A DNA stretch of 64,000 nt, from positions 434,001-498,000 of the forward strand of contig OY720097.1 in NCBI GenBank assembly GCA_963082875.1, read 5' to 3'. The position numbers and the translations under genes were made by a program. Each line of letters opens with the position of its first letter. The first letter of the stretch is position 1. The notes under the pieces are model-generated. The model worked only from the letters and a program-made list of their open reading frames with translations. It ran no database searches and was not told where the DNA came from. Origin of the DNA: Corella eumyota (lineage: Eukaryota > Chordata > Ascidiacea > Phlebobranchia > Corellidae). Shown piece after piece: positions 1-10,123 of this stretch.

Positions 1-224
1 GATGAAGTTGTATACGCTTTTATAAAGCCATCTCATAAGTACATTAGACTAATTTAAACTTTAAAATTAGTGCTGTTTATTACAAAAACAACCCTAAGTT
101 TATTACTCTATAAATATTAAATATTTTAAAGTCTAAAATACAAATTTATTTATTGTTGTACAAAAATTTAAATCGTATATTAAGAATTTATATACTTTGT
201 TTAAATATTTTTTTTTAATAAACT

Positions 225-345
225 ATCAGGTCAGAACGCTCTTTCACCATACACAAGGTTGGTTTTGATTACCAGTATTCTTGTGCTATAAACGCTATAA
301 ACTTCTGCTAAGCCAGCCCTTAATTAGCAGCTTATCAGTGAATTT
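225..345 (+). repeat. SINE, tRNA-like 5' half (diverged)
   Basis: A degraded form of the common SINE of this window: 'gtcagaac', a tRNA-like stretch, then 'gctataaac...ctgctaagccagc...aattagcagctta'. The 3' half lies 470 bases away at 820-945, so the copy was split by other sequence. Confidence 0.6.
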
Positions 346-819
346 GTAGCGATTTATTAATTTTAATTTTTAGGAACTGTCCTAATTGTTGGTTGATACA
401 AGAATATAAAATTCTGGCTAAATCTTACGAAAATAAACTCTGAATTTAAGTAATGTCTAAATCCATGTTTATTGGGTGGCGTCCGTTCAGCAGAACGAAA
501 TTTCCTAACTGTTTTTAAAACGAACATTTGCACTTAATAAAAAGCAGAAATAAATCGTTGGAAAAATAATTCAATACTAGAGAAACGAGGTTAGAGTTCC
601 CATGTGAAAAGAGTTGTTAAATAACCCGCAAATTCGATAAACAAGTTAAAGTTAAAAGCATTGGAACTCATTGTTAAAATAGGGAGGAAAAATACGCCAA
701 AGCTTGACAGCAAATAAATAACAATTTCATTTCAAATCAACATCAAAAACTGTTTGTTTATAAAATCAAAAGTTAGCTTATGTGGATTTATCCAAAATAA
801 GCTACAAATTATAAACTTT

Positions 820-945
820 ATAATATCCCCAACTGCCAAAGTCAACTCGAGACTTGGTCGGGGTAACTGATGTTACTCTATGTTTAGGTCGCGCATTCGA
901 CCTTACCACATCGAGGATAAAGATTTATACAAAAAATTAACTATA
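820..945 (+). repeat. SINE, 3' half
   Basis: Carries the diagnostic 3' body of the SINE: 'aatatccc', 'aactcgaga-tggtcggggtaac', 'actctatgtttaggtcgcg' and the end 'gaggataaagatttatacaaaaaa'. Confidence 0.75.
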
Positions 946-1180
946 TGTCTAAATATAGTAAATATTAGTAAGTGTAATGTCACGAATTGGAGACAAAGAA
1001 AACAAGAAAAGTTTTTTTCTTCTAGTTTAGAATTACCTGAACAAAATAACTAAGATAAATTCGTCGTAGTTTTAAAGTTTTTAGTTAATTAAAATTTCTC
1101 ATTAATATTTAAGTTTACGTTGTCTAACTTTTTAACAAATATTTTTATTCAATTAAGGTATAAATTAATATTTTGCAAAA

Positions 1181-1300
1181 ACGTTTATACAATATGGAAT
1201 GATGACGTAACAAACGTTTATACAATATGGAATGATGACGTAACAAACGTTTATACAACATGGAATGATGACGTAACAACAGGAAATGACGACGCAAGAC
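1181..1300 (+). repeat. Relic first exon with three 33-bp repeats
   Basis: Three direct copies of a 33-bp unit containing 'gatgacgtaacaa' end in 'aatgacgacgcaagacag'. Read in frame, the unit gives NVYTIWNDDVT and the block ends NDDARQ. This matches the first exon of G8 (MADDDVT...NDDPRQ at 42,287) and its relics at 13,713 and 35,532. I read it as an old, internally repeated copy of that exon. No good donor follows it, and G1 appears to start downstream at 1,526. Confidence 0.5.
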
Positions 1301-1525
1301 AGAAATTCTTATTTAATTAATTATAAACTTAAGGCCCCGCTCTTAGCACTGGATTTTTTACTTAAGAATGTTTAATTAATTAGTTACACTTTGTCAGTAA
1401 TGTTAATTGCCAGGTTAGTAAACATTAATCTTAATTAAAACATTAATTGTAATTTATAATATATTGGTTTAAAATGTATTACAGTTATTAGATTTGATTA
1501 TTAAAAAAAACTTTATTGAGTAACA

Positions 1526-3666
1526 ATGGCAGACAATGAAACTCCAATCCATTTTAACATCAACATAATTAATCAACCAAACTATGATAAAAGGTGATCT
1601 AATATACTTTTATTTCGTAATAATTTTAATATTACTAACGTATATTTAAAAACCATTTATTATTTTTGTTTCATTCTTTTAAATTTATTTTTAGGGATAT
1701 TGATGTAAACATTGATCATGCAGGTAATGACGTCATCTATTATTTTTTATTTAAAAATAAATTTTTTATTTAATTTATTAAACAGCTATAATAATTAGAC
1801 ATTGAGTATAAAAAGAATTGTTACTTACCTAGATCACGTGACCCAACATACCCCAGCCTCTGAAACACAACCTGACCTCCAAGCCGACAACGTGACGTCA
1901 TCACCTACGTCAACAAGAACGTCGCAATTAAGCCTGACTAGTCCACAAGCTAAAACAACTAGTAAGTAGTAGATACAAAATAACTGAATAAAATAATGTT
2001 TATTGAAAATATTACCAGCTATGGTTTTGGGTTTGATTCCCGTTACTTCCAAGTTTTAAACATTTATTAGTAAGCTGTTAAAACAATTGAATTTAGTACT
2101 CGTGTAGTTTAAAGTGTTATATAGAAGAGTTTTGTAATTTTGTAAGTGATGTATATAGCACGTTAGTATGGTTGACAATGAATCACAAAATGGCTTTGGA
2201 ACCTTTAAAAATGTCTGTGGTAATTACAATTTAATTTTTAAATATACTGAAAAATGATTAACATAAAAAACCAGGTTATCATATTTTTTGTGTGACGTAG
2301 AAAGTACTAAGTAGCGTAGTGAATGTATACAAGCTAGTACTTTCTACGTCATCACAAACAGGGCTTTCCTTTTCTTTTAAATATTTTTTTTAATCGTCTT
2401 ATTTATTTAAGGTTAGAATCACTTTTGTGTTCAGTGACACCAACTTTATTAATTTTTAAGTAAAAAAATTGCCAATGTAAGAGTTTAAGATTTTTGGCCA
2501 TAAAAACAAACTCTCACTAAGTTTTCAATGTTAAATGTTATTTAAAAAATAAAGTTTTGTTTTAAATTAAGTTATAATTTACCCTTTTTTAGAAACATTT
2601 TAATAATTCATAAAATTATATTTATGGTTTTGTAGATGCCTAATTTGTAAATTACTTTTATTTTATAGATGTGTCTATGACGTCACAACAACTCATGGAA
2701 ATTATCGAATACGAAGGTTTGTCTTAATAATTGTTTTTTTTTTTAGTTTTAAAATTTTTTAAACTTGAAAAATGAATTGCATTTAACAAATAACTTGTAT
2801 TATAAACTTTGCAAAGCAATAAAACTAGGTTTTATGACAATAATTAGCGTCATTCATACCAAGATCTTTGTATTGTGACGTAACCGAAGTTGTTTTGTTA
2901 TAAATCGCGTACACAGTAAAGATAAAACTTTTATAAAACTGACAATAAAGTTTTTAGTGCGAAAATTCTGATAATTTTGTTTACTAAGTAAACTTTATTA
3001 CGTCACAATGTAAACTTTAAGGTTTATAAACTCTGTTAATTATTTAATTTTAAATTTCGTTTTAAATTTTTATTTGAAAAATTAAAAAAATTATATAGCC
3101 TATTATTTCGAAAATATTTAATTATAGAAATAATCTTCAAACTCCGCATTGAAAAAAATTCTGACTCAGCCTATGTTAAAACACTAAAGCAATCAAAATA
3201 CGATCTAGAAATACAAAATATTTCGAATTTGGTTTCTTTGTACAAGTTTTCTGTAGAAGCAAATATGTTGGATTCGGTTTCTGGCATTCGGGACAAAATA
3301 ACTTTAATAATTCAAAACAAAACACAGCTAACTGCATCACAAGTCGATTCTGTAGCTGATGATCTTTATGCCCAAAAGAAATACCTGATGTCCATTCTAT
3401 TTAACTCGATCGCATTTTCCTTATTTGAGGATAATAACGACCCGGACAATGATGTTAAGAAGATGGGTTTCTATCTGTCGTTAACTATTACGAAAAATAC
3501 AATGATTGTTTGCCATCTTCTAAACTTAATTTTTATATTAAATATGTTTTTTTTTTTAATTTACATTTTGGTAAAAATCTACCAGTGGGGAATTCACCTG
3601 GTGTTGAGTACTCGGAAATTGTCGGGGATTTTTTTAAACTTGTCGCAAAGATTTGGAACTTTCTAA
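1526..3666 (+). CDS. G1: TPR-like family gene, MADN-type N-terminus, alternative C-terminus
   Basis: Exons by GT/AG borders: 1526-1593, 1695-1723, 1833-1961, 2669-2716, 3128-3666, which join to 271 codons in one frame. I do not recognise the family. The start MADNETP is chosen because its exon end (phase 2) fits the next exon, and G4 has the same start. The third exon is Thr/Ser-rich and coded by ACG-TCA pairs; the fourth gives SMTSQQLMEIIEYE. The last exon begins the shared helical domain (KLRIEK... to DNNDPDNDV), but after KKM it departs from the full-length members and reads into a hydrophobic tail (about residues 195-225) before a stop. That tail lies in DNA that serves as the upstream region of G2. 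Either it is a truncated protein with a membrane-like tail, or the tail is chance translation of T-rich DNA. Confidence 0.55.
2170..2444 (+). mobile_element. Foldback MITE-like repeat in G1 intron 3
   Basis: Ends are inverted and similar (left 'ggttgacaatgaatcacaaa', right complement 'gttggtgtcactgaacacaa'). The centre is a hairpin: 'gacgtagaaagtact' ... 'agtactttctacgtc'. Copies lie in G4 (19,084) and G8 (43,085). Unrelated genes also carry it: a full copy on the other strand in CPSF3 (61,301) and a partial one in SH3RF (50,166). This dispersal shows it is a mobile repeat and not part of the family gene. Confidence 0.65.
2872..3009 (+). repeat. CRE-bounded intron block (copy 1)
   Basis: A ~138-bp block bounded by 'attgtgacgtaac' and 'attacgtcacaat', imperfect inverted repeats holding a CRE-like core. 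Inside are 'gttttgttataaatcgcg' and 'cttttataaaactgacaata'. It lies between the short SQQLMEII exon and the last exon of G1; ten more copies sit in equivalent introns. Confidence 0.7.
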
Positions 3667-3836
3667 ATAATTTTTTTTGATCCTAAAACTTGGCCTAATG
3701 TTAGTTTAAGTGTTTTGGTTAAACAAACCTTTGCAAGATTATGTCAAAGGTTTTTAAATATTTAAATTATTTTAATTTTTGTAGGTAAACCTTAAAAGCT
3801 TAGATATCGTTTAACTTTTAAACAAAAAGTAGCAAA

Positions 3837-6800
3837 ATGCCACCGAAAAAAAGAAAAAAAGGTGGAATAAACAAGATAACTGGTGAACCCCGCATGACTA
3901 ACGAGGAATACTACAAGAGAATAATTGGAAATTTTAACAACCCACAAGGTAATATAATGTTGATGTTAGTTTTTGTTTTACTTCCTTAAAATACTAAAGC
4001 ATAATCAGCGTATACCACCAGTATAGCTTAATAAATATGAACAGTTAAGTTTGTACCTAAATGAAAACAAAGAATGAACAATTTTCTTAAAACTTAATTT
4101 TTAATAAAAATTTTTCCCAGAACCACAACCTGAATCTCAAATGGGGTTACAGCAAGATCAACCAACTGGGTTTCACAAGTTTCAAAATCCGGCGTCATTG
4201 GGCGGCCCATCTACGTCACAACAACATGTAACGTCATTTGGGTCAGAAAACATGCCGTCGTTGGAAAGTCGATCTATGATATCTGTTCTATCGCCGCAAA
4301 CCTTCGCTATGAATAATCTACTAGATGATATCGGCAAAGAAAATAATCCAAACCAGACAACCAATCCAACAGGTAGGTTTTACTGACACTAATATATTAA
4401 TATTTGGTTGTAAGCCTTTTTAACTAATTCCTTGATATTATTTAAAAAACATTTAATTGACAAGGTCAATCCACTGGGTCACGGGTTCAAAACTTGACCT
4501 TTGACGGCTCATCTACATCACAACAACCTAATACGTCATTTGAGTCAGAAAACATAAGTTTAGATGGCCCATCTACGTCATCTGAGGTTCCCAATTCAAC
4601 CTACCTCAATATTTTAACCCCAAACACGTTTATAGAAAGAATGAATGAAGACAACAACAGAATAAATAATCCACCACCAGCAATAACTATTTTAACTACC
4701 AATGTTGTAAGCCTTCCAACCCAGACACCCTATCTAACAAGTAAGTTTCAGTGACACTAATATATTAATATTTGGTTGTGGACAATTTTAATTTCAAGTA
4801 ATATAGTAAGCCTACATATGGCTAGGCTTTTTTAACTTTAAAAAAGTAAGTATAAAGAACCTTTAGAACAGGCTACGTAGTTTTATAAACAATTTTTAAG
4901 AATTTGTTGTTTATAGATGTTTCTGTGACGTCACAATCAATGGAAACTATCCACTACCAAAGGTTCGTTCAAACATTCGTAAAACGCATTTAATTTTAAA
5001 ATTACCTAAAATTTGATTCGAGAAAAGAATTTCTAAGTGCTCAAATATTAAGCAAGTTTTTTTTATGACGTAACAAAGGTTGTTTTGTAATAATTAGTGA
5101 ACAAAACAAAAATAAACTTTTATTAAACTAACAATAAAGCTTTGCCTACAAAAATGCTAATATTTTTTTTATTGAGTAAACTTTGTTACGTCACAATGTA
5201 AGCTTAGAAGTGAAAGAAAAGTTTATTATTAACGTCATTTCCTTGTTTAAAAATATTCAAAAGTTAACTTATTTAAAAATTAAATATTATTTTATTGGCA
5301 AGGTCACCAAACAACTGCGTCACTTGGGTTTCAACACTTGGTAATAAGTGACCAACCTACGTCACAACCAACTGTTACATCATTTGCACCAGATAACATG
5401 ACGTCATCGGAAGGCCAGCCTACCTCACAACCAACTGTTACGTCACTGAGGCTAGATACCCCGTCAACGTTTGAAGACCAACCTACGTCATCTGGGGTTC
5501 CCGATCCAACCTACAATGCTCAATCATCGAGATTGTCAGAGGACAACATGGAAACAAATGATCCAACGGTTAGTGACCTTGCTACCAATGTTGTCAGCCT
5601 TCCGAACCAGACAAAAAGTAAGTTAGACACCTATTTAATAATAAGGACACTTATAATTTAACCAAGTTCTTTGGTTGGAGCAATAAAACAATCCCATTTA
5701 TAGCTAGACTATGAAAGCTTATTTGTATTCTAATGAAACATTTTCTTACTCATTGTGTATTTTAGATGGACCATCGACGACGGCACAACTTATGGAAATC
5801 ATCGATTACCAAGGTTCGTTTCATCTATCGTAAATAAACATAGCGAATGAAAAGAAAAAGTTTTATGATAATCATTTTTCTTTATCCTCGATGTGGGAAG
5901 GTCGAATGCGCGACTTAAACATAGAGTAACAACAGTTACCCTGACCCAGTCTCGAGTTGCCTGTGGCAGTTTGGGATATTATAGATTATAATTGCCTGAT
6001 AATTATACTGCTGATTAAGTGCTGGCTCAGCAGGAGTTCGTACCGTTTATAACGCCTTACTTAAGGGCGCTACAGCATGAGATTAGTGGGGATTGAACCC
6101 ACGACCTCATGTGTGGTGTAACAAGTGTTCTTACCACTACACCACGCTGCCGGTACGTGTCAGTTTATTCCGCAATATTTGTATTGTGACGTATTAGAAG
6201 TTGTTTTGTTATAAATCGCGTACAAAACAAAGATAAAACTTTTATAAAACTGACAATAAAGTTTTTACTGCAAAAATTCTGATAATTTTGGTAACTGTGT
6301 AAACGTTGTTACGTCACAGTGTGAACTTTAACGTTTACAAACTCTGTTACTTATTTAATTTCGTTTTTTTCTAATTTGATTAAAAAAAAATGATTAAAAA
6401 TATAACAAATATAGCTAATAAAAAATTACAAAGTAAAAAAATATTTAATTTTATTATAGAAACAATCGTCAAACTTAACATTGAAAATAACTTTGAAATG
6501 GCCTATGTTAAAGCATTCAAGCAATCAAAATACGATCTAGAAATACAAAATATTTCGAATTTGGTTTCTTTGTACGAGTTTTCTGTAAAAGCAAATATGT
6601 TGGATTCGGTTTCTGGCATTCAGGTCAAAATAACTTTAATAATTCGAAACAAAACTCGACTAACTGCGTCAGAAGTCGATTCTGTAGCTGATGATCTTTA
6701 TGCCCAGAAGAAATACCTGAAGTCCATTCTATTTTACCCGATCGCATTTTCCTTATTCGAGGATAATAACGACCCGGACAATGATGTTGTGAAGATGAGG

Positions 6801-7271
6801 TTGTGTGTTTATGGGATAGGGGTTTCACTTCAAGAAATGTTGAAAGAAGATCTAAACATGAAAAGTGTTGTACAGCATCACGTGATTCCACTCATGCGTG
6901 AACTTAAATCAAGAGTGAAAAACTTACCTCGAGTAAACGCCGAACAAAAAGTAGTTCAACTGAGTAAATGTTTGTGTGATATCGGATATTGCGAGGAGTT
7001 GGCAGATATCGACGACTTTCAAACATATACAGAGGGGCTCAGATTGATGAATACGATCGAGAATAAACAAAAATATCAAGTTTACGGAGCTCTCTTAAAC
7101 AACATTGGTATGTGGTATGATCGCAATTCTCGATACAGCGAAGCAGTTTCTAAATACACCGAGGCAATCGAAGCTAAGAAACAAGCTACTGATTGGTCAA
7201 ATGATGAAGTTAAACAAAGTAATATCAAGAATACTGAAAATAACTTGAGAATCAACAAAGAGAAAATGTAA
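3837..7271 (+). CDS. G2: TPR-like family gene, nuclear-signal N-terminus, one extra base in exon 4
   Basis: Exons 3837-3948, 4121-4372, 4465-4740, 4917-4962, 5303-5617, 5766-5813, 6460-7271. The N-terminus MPPKKRKKGG resembles the SV40 nuclear localisation signal. Exons 2, 3 and 5 are Thr/Ser/Asn-rich with many ACG-TCA codon pairs; exons 4 and 6 are short ((Q)ME-I-Y type). The last exon carries the complete ~270-residue shared domain with a TPR-like motif near the end (LLNNIGMWYDRNSRYSEAV). Exon 4 is 46 bases against 45 in G5 and G6 (ctaccaaag for ctacgaag), which shifts the frame if the exon is included. All flanking junctions are phase 1, so skipping exon 4 would keep the frame. The segment 3,300-5,300 is almost identical to 23,540-25,520. 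Function unknown; nuclear location is inferred only. Confidence 0.6.
5065..5197 (+). repeat. CRE-bounded intron block (copy 2)
   Basis: Diverged copy after G2 exon 4: left end 'atgacgtaacaaaggttg', right end 'gttacgtcacaat'. Its sequence is closest to copies 6 and 8, the same position in G5 and G6. Confidence 0.6.
5880..6152 (-). mobile_element. tRNA-derived SINE in G2 intron 6
   Basis: Full-length copy on the minus strand. The tRNA-like part ('gtggtaagaacactt', B box seen as 'gattgaacccacgacctcat') lies at the right end and the 'ctttatcctcgatgtgg' tail at the left. G5 and G6 have it at the same place, so it was inserted before those genes duplicated. Confidence 0.85.
6183..6319 (+). repeat. 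CRE-bounded intron block (copy 3)
   Basis: Follows the SINE in G2 intron 6. Left 'attgtgacgtattagaag', right 'gttacgtcacagt'. Confidence 0.65.
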
Positions 7272-7880
7272 ATAAAGTAAAAGTTCGGCCCAAAGTAAAT
7301 CGAGTAGCACAACGATCAACTTATTTCAACCATAAAGTTTGGTTAAAAATTAATGAAATATCAGCGTGGTCGTGTTTAAATATTGACTTTTTGTCGATTA
7401 TTATTTCCTAACACGTGGTTAATTTAAAATTAATTAAAACAAATTAGTTTTTGTATTTGTCACGTGATGTTCAAGTTATTTTTATTCTTATTGTAAATGC
7501 GATTATTTTGTTTGTTACGTCACATTGATTTTATTAACGTTTAATTTTTGATGATTTTTTTGTTTTTATTAAATATTTAGATTTCAAAAATAAAAAAAAT
7601 TAAATATTTTTGTTTTGTTTAGTTGTTATGAATTAGTAAACATGTAAATGATTAATATAAAGTCATCAGTAAAACAAATAGAAGAACAGCAAGCTTAACA
7701 AGAACAAATAAAACTGTTTGCAAATAGAACAAACTTACGATCAAATATTAACCATGTAAACATGGCGATTCAAAATTTATTTGGGAATTAAGTGGTTTTT
7801 GGATTATTTAAATTGTTTTATATTGGTTTAAATACATAGAAATACTCTCTTGGCCTCACCTATAATATTTTATATTTTAG
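7272..7880 (+). other. Conserved 3' flank of the family genes
   Basis: The ~600 bases after the G2 stop ('agttcggcccaaagtaaat', 'tatcagcgtggtcgtg', 'cacgtgatgttcaag', 'gtcatcagtaaaac') recur after G3, G6, G7 and, shortened, G8. It probably holds the 3' UTR and the duplicated spacer. I see no coding exon in it. Confidence 0.6.
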
Positions 7881-7882
7881 TT

Positions 7883-8125
7883 GTCGGCAACGTGGTGTAG
7901 TTGTCAGAACAATAACTGCACTGCATGAGGTCCTGGGTTCGATCACCAGGGTTCAATTTTCTTTTGCTGTAGCGCTCTTGAGTAAGACGTTATAAACAGT
8001 ATAAACTCCTGCTGAGCCAATGCACGAACAGCAGCCCAATTATTGGGCAAATATAATTTATAATATAATGTTACTCTATGTTTAGACTGTTGAGCTAATG
8101 TTACTCTATGTTTAGGTTGTGGAGT
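7883..8125 (+). mobile_element. SINE copy
   Basis: tRNA-like head 'gtggtgtagttgtcagaac' with B box 'gggttcgatcaccag', body 'ctgtagcgctcttgagtaag' and 'actcctgctgagccaa'. The 3' part is shortened and partly duplicated. Confidence 0.75.
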
Positions 8126-8167
8126 CGACCTTTTTTATTAAAACTAAAAAAATTGTTCAATGTTGAA

Positions 8168-8300
8168 TAACGCTGCTGATTAAGTGTTAGCTCAGCAGAA
8201 GTTTAAACCCTTTATAGTGTCTTGCACGAAGGCTCTACAGCAAAAGCAGTGGGAATCGAACCAAGGATCTCATGTAGTAAAGTTAAGTGTTCTGGTCATA
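8168..8300 (-). repeat. SINE fragment
   Basis: Minus-strand piece: 'gctgattaagtgttagctca', 'ggctctacagcaaaagcagt', 'gggaatcgaaccaaggatct'. Confidence 0.65.
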
Positions 8301-8595
8301 AAACATTTTATAGGTAAACCATGAAAAAAATTAATATAAATAATAAAATGTTGCTGGTGATATTTTGTATTTAATCTTTTTTTAATCCAATTAAAAAGCG
8401 CGCAAAAAATAAAAGTTATTATAAATGAGGATATTTAAAAAAATAAAAAAAATAAAGTTACTACCCTGTTTACTTGGACAATCAGACAGTTAGACAGTTA
8501 GAATAACAGACAGACAGACAAGCAGACAAACAGTTAGGTTTGTAAAAATGTGAGAAGTTGTAAACTCAAGTAATATCAGGTGGTGATTTAAGAAA

Positions 8596-9786
8596 ATGGA
8601 TTCTGAATTTCTTGGCGATATTCTAGAATGTTCGGTTTGTTTAAAACCTTTGGATGAACAAAACAAGGTAAGCGTTTAGAACGTTATTCAGTTTTTAATT
8701 AAATTAATTACTTTTTAACCATTTCTTAATTTTTTTTATCAATAAATCGAACTTAAGGATCTTTAGTAAAAATCTATGGCAAACACAAATATTTGTTACA
8801 ATAAAAAAACTTTTAATTACTTGATTTTTGTTAATTATACTTCACCCCTTTTTTATAAAAAGCGTTGGGGTATAGGTTATTATTTAACCCCATCTAACCT
8901 TATTTTCTATGAAACAACTGTGTTTTTAAAGTTTCTACTAAAGATCTACTACACCAGCAGGGAGACCACCTTAGTGGTCAAAGCACTTGGGTTTACTACT
9001 TAAAGTGCTGGGTTCGATTCCCACTGATCTCATGCTGTAGCGCCCTTGAGTAAGGCGCTATAAATGGTATGAACTCCTGCTGTGCCAACACTTAATCAGC
9101 AGTATAATTACCAGGCAATTATAATTTATAATATCCCAAACTGTCAAAGTTAATCCAAAACTGGATCAGGGTAGCTTATGTTGTTCTATGTTTAGACTGT
9201 GAAGTCGACTTTTTTCATTAAAACTAAAAAAGAGCCAGTACTTAATCAGCAGCATAATTATCGGGCAATTATAATCTAAAAAAGTTGACCTTCTTTCATT
9301 GATAATAAAAAATTTGAATAAACTAAACAAAATTATTAATTTCTCAGGTTTTGCCATGTCAGCACACTTTCTGCAAGTCATGTTTACATTCCATTGTGAG
9401 GTCACACAAGGAACTACGTTGTCCGGAATGTCGAGTTGTCGTGCGACAAAAAGTCGATGAGTTACCGTCGAATATTTTGTTGATTTGTTTACTGGACGGA
9501 ATAAAATCGCAGGAAAAAAAATTTGTCGAGATAAAAGTGGACACTAGGAGGCATTCAGGTGGTGATGTCATAATTATATATTGTGATATCATAATTTTAA
9601 TTGTTCAATATTTTATTATTGTTAGTGTGAAAATAATTATTCGATGTTTTTCTTAAAGTTGAAGGAATTTTAACGGAGTCAGTTATCACCACTGGAGGTG
9701 CTAAAGATGCTGAAAAATCAGGGTTTCCCCAGAGTTCTAAGATTGTCTCGCATGAACGAACAAACAGTGAACCTGTTGTTCAAAAA
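8596..9786 (+). pseudogene. Orphan SH3RF/POSH exons 1-3, copy A
   Basis: Exons 8596-8667, 9348-9558, 9659-9786 match exons 1-3 of the complete gene at 45,865. Copy A keeps the start, the splice sites and all eight RING zinc ligands (C12, C15, C28, H30, C33, C36, C49, C52) in an open frame of 137 codons. One visible difference is Cys for Arg in the segment after the RING (NILLICLL). The SH3-coding exons are missing because intron 3 joins CPSF6 intron sequence near 10,000. Splicing to the next acceptor (10,124) would be out of frame for CPSF6 and add eight residues before a stop, giving a RING-only product of about 145 residues. It could be a dead duplicate or a short RING protein. Confidence 0.8.
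8955..9225 (+). mobile_element. SINE copy in SH3RF copy A intron 1
   Basis: 'ccaccttagtggtcaaagca', B box 'gggttcgattcccactgatc', 'ctgtagcgcccttgagtaag' and 'actctatg/gttctatgtttagactg'. A matching copy lies at 29,121 in SH3RF copy B. Confidence 0.8.
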
Positions 9787-9984
9787 GTAAAATATTTTTT
9801 GAATTTGATTTTAATTAATTAATTTTACGAAATTAAAATAAAAATAAATCTATTTACAATATTAAAGTTGTTGATAATAATTTAATTTCTTTAAGTTATA
9901 ATAAAAATGGGTAACAAGGAAATGAGAACAACTTATTATCTCCTGTATAACTTCCTCTTATTAACCTAATCATAACTTTAATAA

Positions 9985-10010
9985 ACATTCAATAATTCAA
10001 TAAAAAAACT
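9985..10010. other. Duplication joint 1: SH3RF intron 3 fused to CPSF6 intron
   Basis: Sequence after SH3RF exon 3 follows the complete gene's intron (46,950 onward) until about 'ttcaataatt', then departs. From there it runs into the acceptor of a CPSF6 exon. Joint 2 near 30,100 shows the same fusion, so both copies descend from one recombination event. Confidence 0.75.
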
Positions 10011-10123
10011 TTAATAAACTTTAATAGCCTATATTAATATTAATTGCATATACTAGTTGCAAAATAGAGTATTTAAAACAGGCAATTAAATTATTACAAA
10101 TAAAAATTTTTTGATGTTTTTAG

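Larger units (their letters stand above)
1..1119. other. Left flank of unit 1, no gene seen
   Basis: The first ~110 bases recur at 13,121 and 34,916, where they directly follow CPSF6-like 3' ends. The window therefore opens just downstream of a third CPSF6 3' end, probably that of the intact gene. The rest is A+T-rich DNA with two separated pieces of a SINE and no coding exon that I can support. Confidence 0.6.

Noticed and set aside
1834-2052. Minus-strand frames opposite the Thr/Ser-rich exons (also 18,736-18,966; 4,182-4,364; 21,076-21,258; 24,410-24,592)
   Set aside because: Antisense shadows: the palindromic TGACGTCA repeats keep both strands open. The plus frames have splice sites and join in phase.
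7883-8000. tRNA gene candidates (A and B boxes at many sites)
   Set aside because: The tRNA-like parts continue into the same SINE body each time and do not fold into an obvious complete cloverleaf; they are SINE heads.
8776-9003. 75-codon open frame in SH3RF copy A intron 1
   Set aside because: It runs into a SINE and has no counterpart frame kept in copies B and C; chance frame in intron.
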